NCBI GenBank assembly: GCA_037974665.1 | Contig: CM075771.1 | Span: forward strand, 24,377,425-24,441,424 | Reading direction: 5' to 3' | Length of the DNA stretch: 64,000 nt | Origin: Ehretia macrophylla | Taxonomy: Eukaryota > Streptophyta > Magnoliopsida > Boraginales > Ehretiaceae | Shown: positions 1-11,645 of the stretch, one piece after another | Numbering within the stretch: the first letter of the stretch is position 1 | How the letters are laid out: the number at the start of each line of letters is the position of its first letter | Program-made: the position numbers and the translations under genes | Notes under the pieces: generated by a model | The model's database searches: none | Seen by the model: the letters and a program-made list of their open reading frames with translations, nothing else | What the model was told of the DNA's origin: nothing

Positions 1-496
1 GCACTCCTAGTCGCTAGGAAAACAACGCTGGTTGGCTCGGAAACCACCCCGCACGAGCTCACGCGAAGATTGAACGATTGGAAGTTGAAAGGGTTTCTTT
101 TTCTCTCTTGAAGCTCACGGCCTGCTTGGGCTGTTTCAGCTGCTATTTTTTTTTTTTTTTAAGTTTATAAGAGGTCTACTTGGTCAAAGGGTCAAAGCCC
201 TTGGTCAAAGAACTTAAAAACTGGTCAAATGGCCTTATTTCAATGCATTTTAAGCTAAAATAACTATCACCAATATAAATTTCAGCTAGCAACAATTAAA
301 ATATAAAATTTAAGTCATCTAAATACTAGTTTCACTATTTGTTGAGGACTAGAAACTGTTCTCTAGCTATCCCTCCCTAAATGCAATGCACGTTGCGACA
401 GCAAGAAAGTAACAATTAATTCTAAAAGAATTTAAGGAAATAAAATTTTCAAAATAATAAACAAGGAATTTTCACATTCCGGGCTCGGGTATTACA
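1..496 (-). mobile_element. Partial LTR of element K (L2-like), cut by the window edge
   Basis: Read on the minus strand, this begins at a terminal TGTAATACCC at 496 and resembles the start of the solo LTR at 33660. Both share the stretch around 20-65 (GGGGTGGTTTCCGAG on the minus strand) and the following TTTTCCTAGCG. No PPT-like run lies to its right, so 496 is the outer edge of a 5' or solo LTR whose remainder lies outside the window. It interrupts the 3' LTR of H. The TSD cannot be confirmed because the other end is not visible. Confidence 0.6.
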
Positions 497-1601
497 CATT
501 TACTATGTCAAAACTTTGCTAGAAGGCGGCAACATTGATCTGTCCAGACAGGGTATCCACACACACATGAACATTTCTTGCATCTCAGCTAGTTTAGAGC
601 TTAGTTTTGACATGTATTCAATGTTAACACAATTTTTCTTCATTGGAGACTTTCAACAAACACTTAAACTACACATGAGTTCTAAGATCACAAACAAACA
701 CTATAACTACAATTGACATGAAATAGTTCATTTTATCGACACTTGAAAGTTTTTACCTCACTTAACAAGCTAAACATTAACCAATCATACAATACAACCC
801 AATTGATCATTCAACCACATCAAGTCTAGCATTAAAACAACAAGGTAAAGCAATATATATGCCAACAAAGATGAAATCCCTCACCTTGAGAGCTAAAAGA
901 TGCAAAGATTGAGCCAAAACTTATTCTTTTTCCTTGTTTTCTCATCCTTTCCCTTTCTTTCCTCACGTTTTTCCTCTTTTGCTTCTTGACGTTTCCTCCA
1001 CTTTTTTTTTGAGGTTTTTGTTCACTTTAATTATTACACAAAGATATATATGCATACATGGGCTTATGGGCTTGGATTTAGTTGTAGGCTTGGGTTGGGC
1101 TTCATTTAGTTTAATTTAGGTGGTAGACAAAGGTCCAAAGTTACCTAAAACTCTAAAGCCCCAAAAGAAAGCTCTACAAAAAAATTACTATTCATTACGT
1201 AATACTATTCACCCAGACCTTTCCCGAAATACTCGAAATGAAATTTTGTCGATGAACGTACCTTAGAAATAATTTAAATAAGGTAAATGCATATGCCAAA
1301 TAATTAAATAAAATAATTTAAAAACCACTCCGAATTCGGAGCTCTTTAGACAAACAATAAAATTTAGGTAAATAATGCAAGAAAATAAATCTAATTAATG
1401 TCATTATCAAAATAATAGGTTATTTATTTTATATAAATTAACTAAATATAATTTGCGCATTTTTAAGAAATACGAATAGTATTCTAACTAATAAATGTAA
1501 TTTACTAAAGTAGACACATAATTTCATTCAAGCACTTGAACACACATTTAAATATATGCAAACTTGTATTATTTACTACATACTGGGTCTGGGGTATCAC
1601 A
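497..1601 (-). mobile_element. 3' LTR of non-autonomous element H (partial)
   Basis: The LTR edge is at 1601: minus-strand TGTGATACCCCAGACC, directly preceded in the element by a purine run (plus-strand CTCTCCCCCCC at 1602-1612). The left part is interrupted by K at 496/497. A donor-like CAAGGTGAGGG lies on the minus strand near 884, matching the conserved position in the other LTRs. No coding capacity is evident; short open frames here follow T-rich low complexity. Confidence 0.65.
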
Positions 1602-2648
1602 CTCTCCCCCCCTTCAAACAATTGCGTATGTGCAATTCTTCTTTCAAATGTACTCTCATAAGTATTCTGAAAACTCTGGATAAGAACTTCGATTACGAAT
1701 ACCATATGAAAACTTCAAGGATGAATACTGAGAAGACATACCAATAAGAGTCTTTAAATAAAAGTTCCAAAGGGATTCCATCAAACATGAATGCCAGTTT
1801 AGAATACTCACGAGATTCTCCGTATGAATACCAATGGAAATACCATATATGAAATTTAGAGATAAGAACGCCTATAAAGGCTCAAATTAAAATAACAACA
1901 CATAATGCCAAAAATGAATTAGCATGAAGACGAATACTGTACAAGAATTCCGAATATAATTACTTAGTAAGATGTCCGATCGAGAATCACAAATGAAAAT
2001 TCCAAGGATAATACCAATAAGAATCCCAACTTTGAATACCGAGAAAAATTAGTGAAGAAGAATACCCAATGAGAATTCCATAGGAAAATACCTAAGAAGA
2101 ACATTGAGAATGAACTCAAAGGCTGACTATTGATTTTACCTTCCGAGCACTGATTTCCTTTCTCTGACTGCCGTTAGCCAGCTAATCCACTACTCTTTCT
2201 TTCACTGGTCCCTATATTCGAGTAGACCATCACTTGTCATCTCTTTATAGGGGAGAGTGTTCACTTATCATATTAACCGGTAATGCATGTATACGGTGAA
2301 TTTCACATAAGATAAACACTTTATACAATTTATTACAAATAATTAAGGTAGGTAAACACTCAAGAAATCACCTACAGGCATAACTAATCACATAAATAAA
2401 CATATTGTATAAGTTTTACTTATTGCACAAAGAGTTCACATAGGTGCACACATAATCACATATCACATAATCTTCTTATTTCACTCAATCATAACACATA
2501 AGAGCACATTTTCACTCAAGTAAAAACAACCTACATATAAGTACATACTTATTCAAGACTTACTTTACAGGCACGCACTCGAGGTTCACTACCTAACAGG
2601 CCGAGGACCTTGTCTCGTTTGTGAGCTGCTAAGCTCTGATACCATTTC
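1602..2648 (-). mobile_element. Internal region of gag-pol-less element H (PPT to PBS)
   Basis: Only about 1.05 kb separates the PPT (1602-1612) from the PBS (GCTCTGATACCA at 2633-2644, the complement of TGGTATCAGAGC) and the next LTR at 2649. No Gag, protease, RT or integrase motif is visible. The content is a stem-loop beside the PPT (1620-1637), a degenerate A-rich repeat block (about 1690-2110) and a unique part shared with element I (5590-6112). With cis signals present but no proteins, it would have to be mobilised in trans. Confidence 0.7.
1690..2110. repeat. Degenerate 12-15-bp minisatellite-like block in H
   Basis: The plus strand runs as irregular units ending in CC, such as AATACCAATAAGAATCCC, with many variants. 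The same kind of block lies at the equivalent place in I (5160-5580) and in G (about 14206-14630). Units are too diverged for a precise period by eye. Confidence 0.55.
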
Positions 2649-3222
2649 TGTAACACCCCGATCCCTCATGAGACCGGAGCCCCGACCCCAAAACCCAAGG
2701 CATGAAAAACGAGGGAAAACAGACATAGTCTCCCCTGTTTATAGGACTAATAAAAACCTGTAAACAACAACATACAACCACCAGACCATAATCCACAACC
2801 TCAATCTTTTTCATCCGTAAAAGCATGCAAGTCAATTGGACAATAAAGTAAAACAATAGAAGTTATTACAAACCACTAGCACCTAACCATCACCCAAGAC
2901 TAAAACTTTAAAAATACATTTCTTTGGATAACACAAATTCATACATGACCATAAGGTCTCAAATAGTATACAAGCATATCATGTACACATTCTTCCTTGT
3001 TCTACACACTAATAGAGCAGGCAAGCCACACAGGAGGTAATCTAGTCTCCAACTTTTCTTGGGACATGTTGAGACAAGGAATGAGTAACCAAAGTTACTC
3101 AGTGAGGGAGGTGATGCAATAAACCAGAGTGTGTTTTCGTGAGATGCAATAAGATAATAACATTAATAACACAAATAAACAAGTTAATTAGACAAGTATT
3201 TAACCACGAATAAAAAGGATAC
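2649..3222 (-). mobile_element. 5' LTR of H, first segment
   Basis: Starts TGTAACACCCCGATCCC directly after the PBS. It matches the starts of I's two LTRs (3223 and 6117). It stops at the TSD GATAC (3218-3222), where I inserted, and resumes at 10202 after the second GATAC copy. Confidence 0.7.
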
Positions 3223-5046
3223 TGTAACACCCCGATCCCTCTCGAGACCGGAGCCCCAAACACAAAACCTAAGTCACGAAACACGAGGGAAAACAGACGG
3301 AGTCTCCCTTATTTACAAGGCTAATTAAAAACCTGCAAGGAGCAAGTACGGCCACAATACAGCATCCCAACTCCAACCATCCTACTTTTCCTAGTCTCTT
3401 GGCCATCCGAGCCTTAGTCAGAAAAACATAACCACATGAGCATGCAATCAAAAGACAATAAAGTCTATCTTTAGCTATTACCTGCCAACTAAACCAGTAA
3501 CTATTCAAGACTACAACTTTAATTACAACCCACAAAATCTATCATTAATACATACAGGACCTCAAAGGTCTCAAAATAAGACATAATACAATAACACACA
3601 TCTTCAAAGGGATTCAACCTCAGCAAGATAAGCAACCAGCAACACAGCACTCAAGGTAGTTGTTCTAATTGCACCTGTAACATGTTAAAATGAGGAATAA
3701 GTAACCAAAGTTACTCGGTGAGGGAGGTGATGCAGTATACCGGACGTGCAACATGTTATGCAACAAAGATAGCCATATATATAACACAAAGTAACAAGAC
3801 TAGATAGACAAGTATTTAACTACATATAAAAAGGATATGGTTCCACTTGTCTTCAATCACACAATCTGCCCTGCACCAGCGCGAGAATCCAAATGCTACT
3901 GTAATAGCCTTATAACTGCCCTTTACCAACATAATTAAATCTTGAGACTAAAAAAGAAATTGTTTCCCCAGGTCTTGAGTACAACATATCCAAAATTCAG
4001 CCATTTTTGACAACATTTGCTAGGTCAAACTGCCTCTGTAATCCAGTCGCGCAACTTGCCAGAAAATTCAGAATCTTGCACTACTCATGTTTTAGCTATT
4101 TCTTGCTTCCTTAGCATACTACCACCATTACTCACTATGTATATGATGTAAACCACTCTCTTTGACATATATACAAACACCTGGTCTTCAACAATTAACC
4201 AAAGAACCCAACTTCAACTACAACCAAAGCCAAACACCAAGGCTAGCAATTCATGCATTAGAAAGCTGCCACAATATTTCATACACTAAATACCTCATTA
4301 AACATGCATTACAAGCTTCATGTTCACTTATCTACACATGGCATACATGTATATACAACAAGAAATTGGCCAAGGATGCAAGCATGGATGAATCCTCACC
4401 TTAAGTTGAAGAATTTTCACACAAACGAGCTCAAAATCACATTTTCTTCCTTCCTTTCTTCTTCTTCTTCTCCTTCTTCTTCTTCTTCTTCTTCTTTCTT
4501 GTGTGTGTTTAAACGTGTTTAATGTGTGTGTGTGTGTCTGATTTTTGTGTGTGTTTTGTGTGCTTGTGTGTGTTGTATTATATTAGTAGGTGTAAATAAT
4601 AAAAGAAAAAAAGCCCAAATGACCAACATGCCCTTCAACTAAATGCTATTAACTAGTTTGTCATTCTAGTTTAATTCTAACTAATTTAGTTGCTTCAATT
4701 CCTAATTGTCGACGTTAATTATTTTCTATGATTCCTACGATTTTCCAAAGTGTTCGGGAAGTCCCAAAATTGCACGTAAAATGAGAATTATGCACATTAA
4801 CCAATTAAACATGCCTACTTATGTGTGAATGCATTTATATTGATGCAATACATGTTAATAGATGAAATTTCTTGTTAAATTAGATGTATGCACATAGTTT
4901 AAGATAAATGCATGTTAAATGAAATAGATGCACGTAACCCAAAAATATGACATTTTATGCAAACGAATATACGTAAATAATTAAAGTAGACATATAAATA
5001 TATGCACATCAATAAAATAATTATATGCACAGGTCGGGGTATTACA
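3223..5046 (-). mobile_element. 3' LTR of I, internally deleted
   Basis: 1824 bp, from TGTAACACCCC to GGGGTATTACA (plus strand). Against the 5' LTR it lacks the stretch corresponding to about 6760-9015 (without the TRIM, about 1.68 kb). The lost part has ATCAC at both ends in the longer copy, and a single ATCAC remains near 3870, so the loss looks like a short-homology deletion. Donor-like AAGGTGAGG is retained at 4399 (minus). A CTT-rich run (about 4447-4497) and a TG run (about 4519-4540) lie downstream on the plus strand. Confidence 0.7.
4447..4540. repeat. CTT and TG microsatellites in the I 3' LTR
   Basis: Short-unit CTT repeats followed by TGTGTG repeats; the same pair occurs in the 5' LTR at about 9603-9690 with different unit counts. 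On the element (minus) strand this is a CA-rich then GAA-rich leader downstream of an AT-rich TATA-like stretch, as in the L1 LTRs. Confidence 0.8.
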
Positions 5047-6116
5047 CTCTCCCTTCCTTCAAACAATTGCGTTCTCGCAATTCTTCTTCATGAGAGAATT
5101 CCGCATCAACCGAAAGACAACTCTAATCAGTAGCTATCGGTTGCCGAGCAGGAGCAGTAAGTATGAAGGCCAATGTGAAATCCAATAATATACCATAAGA
5201 TGCCCCATAAGAAATCCAAAGTATAAGGCCAAATAAAGGCCCCAATAAAAATATCTTTTAAGAGTCTGAATAAGAATTCTCGAGGAATGTGAATACTATA
5301 TAAGAATCCCAACAGAGATACGGTGAAAATACCAATAAAAGAATTTCCAGGTAGAACTCCAAAGAAAACCATCTGAATATGATTACCAGTTAGGAGAGCC
5401 AAGAAAACACCAATATAAAAATCCAATTGAATAACATAGAAAGGCGCCCCAAAGAATGCCAACAAAAGCCCTACTAAAATACTGCCATAGAATTCTGTAT
5501 GAAAATACCAACAAGAATCCCAGAAAGAATACTGTGTAAGGAATCCAAAGGAAAATACCAGGGAAGAATACTGAAAATGAACCCCATGGCTGACTGTTGA
5601 TTATAACCTTCCGAGCTCTGAATCCCTCTCTCTGACTGCCAATAATCAATCGATCAACACTCCTTCTTTCTGTTGGTCCACGTCTTTGGATAAGCCGTTA
5701 CTAATCATCTCTTTATAGGGAAAAGTGTTCACTTCCCATATTTACTGGTAATGCATGTATGCGGTGGATTTTACATAAGATAAACACTTATACACTTTAT
5801 TATAAATAACTAAGGTAGGTAAATACTCAAGAAATCACTTACATGCATAACTAATCACATAAATAAACATATTATATAAGTTTCACTTATTGCACAAAGA
5901 GGTCACAAAGGTGCACACACAATCACATGTCGCATAATCTTCCTATTTCACGCAATCATAACACATAAGAACACATTTTCACTCAAGTAAACACAACCCA
6001 CATGCAAGCACATACTTATTCAAGACTCACTTCGCAGATACGCACTCGAGGTCCACTTCTCAACAGGCCGAGGACCTTGTCCCGGTTGTGAGCTATCTAA
6101 GCTCTGATACCACTAC
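5047..6116 (-). mobile_element. Internal region of I, without gag-pol
   Basis: Contains the PPT (complement of CTCTCCCTTCCTTC), a perfect 7-bp stem-loop (5065-5082), a degenerate repeat block (5160-5580), a unique segment shared with H, and the PBS GCTCTGATACCA at 6101-6112. Open frames across the repeats (112 and 88 codons on the minus strand) translate to Phe/Ile/Gly-rich strings that simply mirror the A-rich repeat and resemble no known domain. Confidence 0.7.
5160..5580. repeat. Degenerate 12-15-bp minisatellite-like block in I
   Basis: Roughly thirty irregular units of the form AANAAGAATNCC (plus strand), for example AATACCAACAAGAATCCC near 5505. Homologous in position and style to 1690-2110 and 14206-14630. 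Confidence 0.55.
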
Positions 6117-9100
6117 TGTAACACCCCGATCCCTCTCGAGACCGGAACCCCAAACCCAAAACCCAAGGCATGAAACATGAGGGGAAACGGACGAAGTCTT
6201 TCCTATTTATAAGGCTAATTAAAAATCTGCAAGGAACAAGTACGACCACAATACAACCCCCCAACTCCAACCATCCCACTTTTCCCAGTCTCAAGGCCAT
6301 CCGAGCCTTAGTCAAAAAAACATAACCACATGAGCACGCAATCAAAAGACAATCAAGTCTATCTTTAGCTATTACATGCCAACTAAGCCACTAACTATTC
6401 AAGACTATAACTTTAATTACAATCCACAAAATCTATCATTAATACATACATGACCTCAAAGGTCTCAAAATAAGACATAATACAATAACACACATCTTCA
6501 AAAGGATTCAATATCAGCAAGATAAGCAACCAGTAACACAACACTCAATGTAATTATTCTAACAACACCTGTAACATGTTAAAATGAAGAATAAGTAACC
6601 AAAGTTACCTAGTAAGGGAGGTGATGCAGCATACTGGACGTGCAACATGTTATACAACAAAGATCGCCATATATGTAACACAAAGTAACAAGACTAGATA
6701 GACAAGTATTTAACTACATATAAAAAGGACACGGTCCCACTTGTATTCAATCACGAACCACGAGCCAAGATCTTCAAGCAAGTGCCAGCAAAACCCTTAT
6801 TCCTCCAAAATGGGGTACTTCGGATATACCCCGATCTTACGACCTTTTCTCCTGAGGTAGGTCCATATGCCCTGTAATATCCCACATTGGACGCGGAGGT
6901 CTTTGGGCTGCTTGATATAAGGGGTAACATCCTTGTTTCGTGTCCTCGCGTTTTGCTGGGAGTGGCTGGGATATGACAAAACTGTGAGGGGTATGGGCCC
7001 CAAAGCGTACAATACGTGCATAGAGCGTTTTCGAGCCCACTTGCCTCGGCCTCGGTGCTCGCTTGTGCCTAAGTCCCAAGGGGTATCTTCCAGGAGTGGC
7101 AGTGTTGGTGCAGGGCGTTGCAAAGGTGGTATCAGATCCGACACCTTCGCATGGCCAGCGAGGACGCTAGGTCCCCAAGGGGGGGTGGGTGTAATATCCC
7201 ATATCAGACACGGAGGTCTTTGGGCTGCTTGATATAAGGGGTAACATCCTTGTATCGTGTACGCGCATTTTCTTGGCAGTGGCTGGGAGACGACATAACC
7301 GTGAGGGATATAGGCCCCGAAGCGAACAATATGTGCATAGTGCATTTCCGGGCCCACTCGCCTCGGCCTCGGTGCTCGCTTGGGCCCAAGTCCCAGGGGG
7401 TATCTTGCAGGCGTGGGAGTGTTGGTTCGGGGCGTTACATGCCCAGCAGGTGAACCACGTCTCTGGGATAGTGGAGTATACTCAGCGAGAGAAAGGGAAT
7501 AAGCACCATAGTAGTCGAGGGAGTACGGCAAGCCCGATGCCGCCCGTGTTTCTCGATGCTACCATGTCTGAAAAGGTTGCGCAATCCCAAGACAAGATTA
7601 CTAGAAACAAGAATATCAAATCACGTAAGAGGAACGACAAAGTAGGCTGCCCTCGCAGTTAATCACAAATAATACGAAAAGGCTCAAGATAGCAAGTAAA
7701 ATAAAACATATAAACTTTATCAATTACTAAATAATTCAATTTAGAAACAATAAATCATGTTAAGATGCACGAAGAGATGAAGACTCCCTCACCTTAGATT
7801 AAACCAAGAATCCTCTCATACCTTCTCCAATTGCATGCATTATAGCTAGAATTTAAATAGAATTCATAATTAAGAACAAGTTAGATTTGATTGCAGTTAA
7901 ACTAGCACACACTCTTTAAGGTTAATTTTAAGCCTAATTTAAGATCTCTAATATGCACTACATTACCTTAGCTACATAACATATCTTGATAATGCTTCTT
8001 AATTCACTTAGCTTGCATTCCCTATCGAACATTCCACATAACATACACAGGGTTCCAACTATCTATATTCACTAAGCAACACTAGTTACACTAAGTTAAA
8101 GCAAGAATTCTAGTATTACAATCATTCACATTCAAGAAACATTTTCTAGTTTAACATAAAGCACAAAGATAAGTTAAGGCGCTTTAGTTGACAACTTACA
8201 CTTTACTCAATCTAACTACATTTCATTAACTCTTAACTACAATTAAAACTCAAGAAAATGGTATTCAAACCAAGCTTAACACAAAATACATTAAAGGCAC
8301 TAGATAGGATGCTTTAATATTACACTTTAGTTACTAAGTTATAACATGTTAATTACTCAATGACAACTCAACTAAATCATGTTCAAACTTCTAACAACAT
8401 TGCACTAAACTACTTTAACTACATAAATAACTATTATGACACTCCTTAATTCATGAATCTTGCATTCGTTCTCAAACATCTCATTAAGCACATACGGGGT
8501 TCTAAAACATTTAACTTCGCTTGGAGCATTATTTACATTCATTAAACTAAGATTACCAAGCTAAACCATCCAAACCACTAAAATAACTTAACTTAATTTA
8601 CAACACTTGACCACATTCTTGAGTTTCCAAACTTGCAATAACTCCCTTTCATAGCTAATACTAGCATTCATGGAACTATTCTTTCTCTTGATTCACTAGA
8701 TGGCAAGTAACTATCTCCAATTCAATTGAGCATTCACATATAACCACCATTCATCATCATTAAGCTTCTTACTACCTAAAATTGCTCATTATTCACTAGA
8801 ATCAATCATCAAGGCATCTTAAACCTGTAACAAGATAAGTTGAGATTCTAGTCTACATTGGCTTGACTTTGCTGCTTCGGTTACCAGCCTAATTGTTCTC
8901 CAAAAATTCTTAAACTCCACAGAAATGTAGATCATCGAATGTAGATGGGTTTAGCATCAAATGGATCTCAATTCGGAGTTATATTCAATGAGATATGGCC
9001 TTTACAAAACCATCACGCAATCTGCCCTGCACCAGCGCGAGAATCCAAATGCTACTGTAATGGCCCTATAATTGTCCTTTAACTACATAATTAAATCTTG

Positions 9101-10196
9101 AGACTAAAAGAGAAATTGTTTCCCCACGTCTTGGCTATAATATATCCAAAATTCAGCCATTTCTGACAACGTTTCCTAGGTCAAACTGCCTTTGTAATCC
9201 AGTCACACAACCTGCCATAAAATTCAGAATCTTGCACTCCTCATGTTTTACCTATTCCTTCCTTCCTTCGCCTACTACTACCATTACTCACTATGTATAT
9301 GATGTAAACCACTCTCTTTGACATATATACAAACACTTGGTTTTCAACAATTAACCAAAGAAGCCAACTTCAACTACAACCAAAGCCAAACACCAAGGCT
9401 AGCAATTCATGCATTAGAAAGCTATCACAACATTTCATACACTAAATACCTCATCAAACATGCATTACAAGCTTCATGTTCACTTATCTACACATGGCAT
9501 ACATGTATATACAACAAGAAATTGGCCAAGGATGCAAGCATGGATGAATCCTCACCTTAAGTTGAAGAATTTTCACACAAACAAGCTCAAAATCACCTTT
9601 TCTTCCTTCCTTTCTTCTTCTTCTTCTTTTTCTTCTTCTTCTTTCTTGTGTGTGTTTAAACATGTTTAGTGTGTGTGTGTGTGTGTGTATGATTTTTGTG
9701 TGTGTTTTGTGTGCTTGTGTGTGTTGTAGTATATTAGTAGGTGTAAATAATAAAAGCAAAAAAGCCCAAATGACCAACATGCCCTTCAACTAAATGCTAT
9801 TGACTAGTTTGCCATTCTAGTTTAATTCTACCTAATTTAGTTGCTCTAATTCCTAATTGTCTACGTTAATTATTTTCTACGATCCTACGATTTTCCAAAG
9901 TGATCAGGAAGTCCCGAAATTGCACGAAAAATGAGAATTATCCGCACTAACCAATTAAACGTGCCTACTTACATAAGAATGCATTTATATTGATACAATA
10001 CATGTTAATAGATGAAATTTCTTGTTAAATTAGATGTATGCACATAGTTTGAGATAAATGCATGTTAAATGAAATAGATGCACGTAACCCAAAAATATGA
10101 TATTTCATGCAAACGAATATACGTAAATAATTAAAGTAGACATATAAATATATGCACATCAATAAAATAATTATATGCACGGGTTGGGGTGTTACA
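6117..10196 (-). mobile_element. 5' LTR of I with TRIM insertion
   Basis: 4080 bp including 572 bp of TRIM plus TSD, so about 3.5 kb natively, longer than the element's own internal region. Starts TGTAACACCCCGATCCC and ends GGGGTGTTACA (plus strand). Stretch 7445-9000 is AT-rich LTR sequence without a gene. It includes the palindrome GAGTATACTC (7474-7483), a donor-like site near 7790 and another at 9555 (minus). Confidence 0.7.
6873..7439 (+). mobile_element. TRIM element (TRIM2) with 250-bp LTRs
   Basis: Two 250-bp direct repeats (6873-7122 and 7190-7439) start TGTAATATCCC and end GGGCGTTGCA or GGGCGTTACA. Between them are 67 bp holding a PBS (TGGTATCAGATCC, 7127-7139) and a purine run (about 7177-7189). 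TSDs are TGCCC at 6868-6872 and 7440-7444. The empty site is visible in the related H sequence at about 10335-10350. This fits terminal-repeat retrotransposons in miniature, which encode nothing. The 244-codon minus-strand frame across it is a by-product of its GC-rich sequence. Confidence 0.9.
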
Positions 10197-10201
10197 GATA
10201 C

Positions 10202-11640
10202 TATTCCACGTTTGTCTTTCATCACGAGCCACGAGCCAAGATCTTCAAGTAAGTGCTGGCAAAACCCTTATTCCTCCAAAAATGGGGTACTCCGGATGTA
10301 CCCCGATCCTACGACCCTTTCTCCTGAGATAGGTCTATATGCCCAGAAGGTGAACTACGCCTCTGGGGTAGTGGAGTATACTCACCGAGAGAAAGGGAAT
10401 AGGCACCATGGTAGTCGAGGGAGCACGGCAAGCCCGATGCCGCCCATGTTTCGCGACGCTACCATGTCCGAAAAGTTTGCGCAACCCCGAGACAAATCCA
10501 CGAGAATCAAGACCATCAAACAACACATCAGAGGGATGACAAAGTAGGCCGTCCTTGCAATTCTCCACAAATAACACCAAAAGACTCAAGATAGCAAGTA
10601 AAATAATACATATAAACTTTATCAATTACTAAATAATTCAATTTTGAAACAATAAATCAAATTAAGATGCACAGAAGAAGAAAAAAGACTCTCTCACCTT
10701 GGATTAAGCCATGCATGCAAGAAAATAACTTACATTCACTCCAACCTCCTTGAATTGGCTCAACTATGCAATCTCAAGCTTGTTCCTATAAATATAACAC
10801 TTTAGCAAATAACCCACAATACCAAGTGAACTAGCTTCCCAAGAACACTTCATAACTTTATTTATACTCCAAGCATTTGTAACTAAAATTGTAACATAAC
10901 ACTTAACACATATAGATAAACTAACTCTTTAGCCTTTAACTTGTTATCTCATCCCTACTTCCAATTAACAATTTAGTTTTTCAGTTATCACATTCTCCTT
11001 AAGCTAACAATTAATTTAGCAAACAGGCTAAAGTCTCAACTAACCTAACTATCACTCCAACTACTTTAAAAGCTATAACAATACAAGGAAAACACGTACA
11101 ATACAACTAACAAGCAATGTAGCATTGTAAATGAGATATAGACATGTTCACTCAACCTTTAACAAAGTAAACATATAACTCGATTTATGAACTTCTCCAA
11201 AAGAAAATGATATTCTTTAACTATAATCATTTAACCTTATTCAAGGAGTTTGCTTTCCAAGCTGATTATTGCGTTAGAACAAGGAACATAAAATATGATA
11301 TGAATTAGTTGCTACTTCAATAAAGTAACATAACATATTCAAGAATCAAGAAATTATATGTATTCTATAGTATTTTCTTCCACCATGATACAATAAGTCA
11401 ATAAAACTATTAGTTCCTACATTTCTTCCTTACAACTAGCTAATGGCTTGCACAAAGAAGAACACAATCAACTAAAGAAAATAATATTCAACTAGTATGC
11501 TATAGTTAGGTACAATTAAGATAAATATAGTTTCACCAAACTAACTCAACTACATTTAACAAGCTTGCTAGCTTGCTAATTCGCTCATGATAACACATAA
11601 TATAAGCATATGAAGTCAACATGCATTACTTTCACTAACA
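10202..11640 (-). mobile_element. 5' LTR of H, second segment (truncated on the right)
   Basis: Continues H after the second GATAC. 10202-10640 matches the I 5' LTR around 6760-7760, without the TRIM; the rest is AT-rich with no gene. The GAGTATACTC palindrome is at 10374-10383 and a donor-like AAGGTGAGAG near 10697 (minus). It ends where G inserted; the remaining right part of H is absent from the window. Confidence 0.6.
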
Positions 11641-11645
11641 TAAAT

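Larger units (their letters stand above)
3223..10196 (-). mobile_element. Non-autonomous LTR retrotransposon I (complete, nested in H)
   Basis: Flanked by perfect 5-bp TSDs GATAC (3218-3222 and 10197-10201). Structure on the minus strand is 5' LTR 6117-10196, PBS 6101-6112, internal 5047-6116, PPT near 5047-5060 and 3' LTR 3223-5046. No gag-pol is present. It belongs to the same family as its host H, so a shared internal region without proteins has moved at least twice. The 5' LTR holds a TRIM insertion and the 3' LTR has lost about 1.7 kb. Confidence 0.8.

Noticed and set aside
1690..2110. CRISPR-like array in the repeat blocks of H, I and G
   Set aside because: Units are irregular, very short and without spacers, in a plant retrotransposon context.
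6797..7531. 244-codon minus-strand open frame
   Set aside because: It spans the whole TRIM2 element and both its LTRs, repeats itself accordingly and has no domain; GC-rich TRIM sequence explains it.
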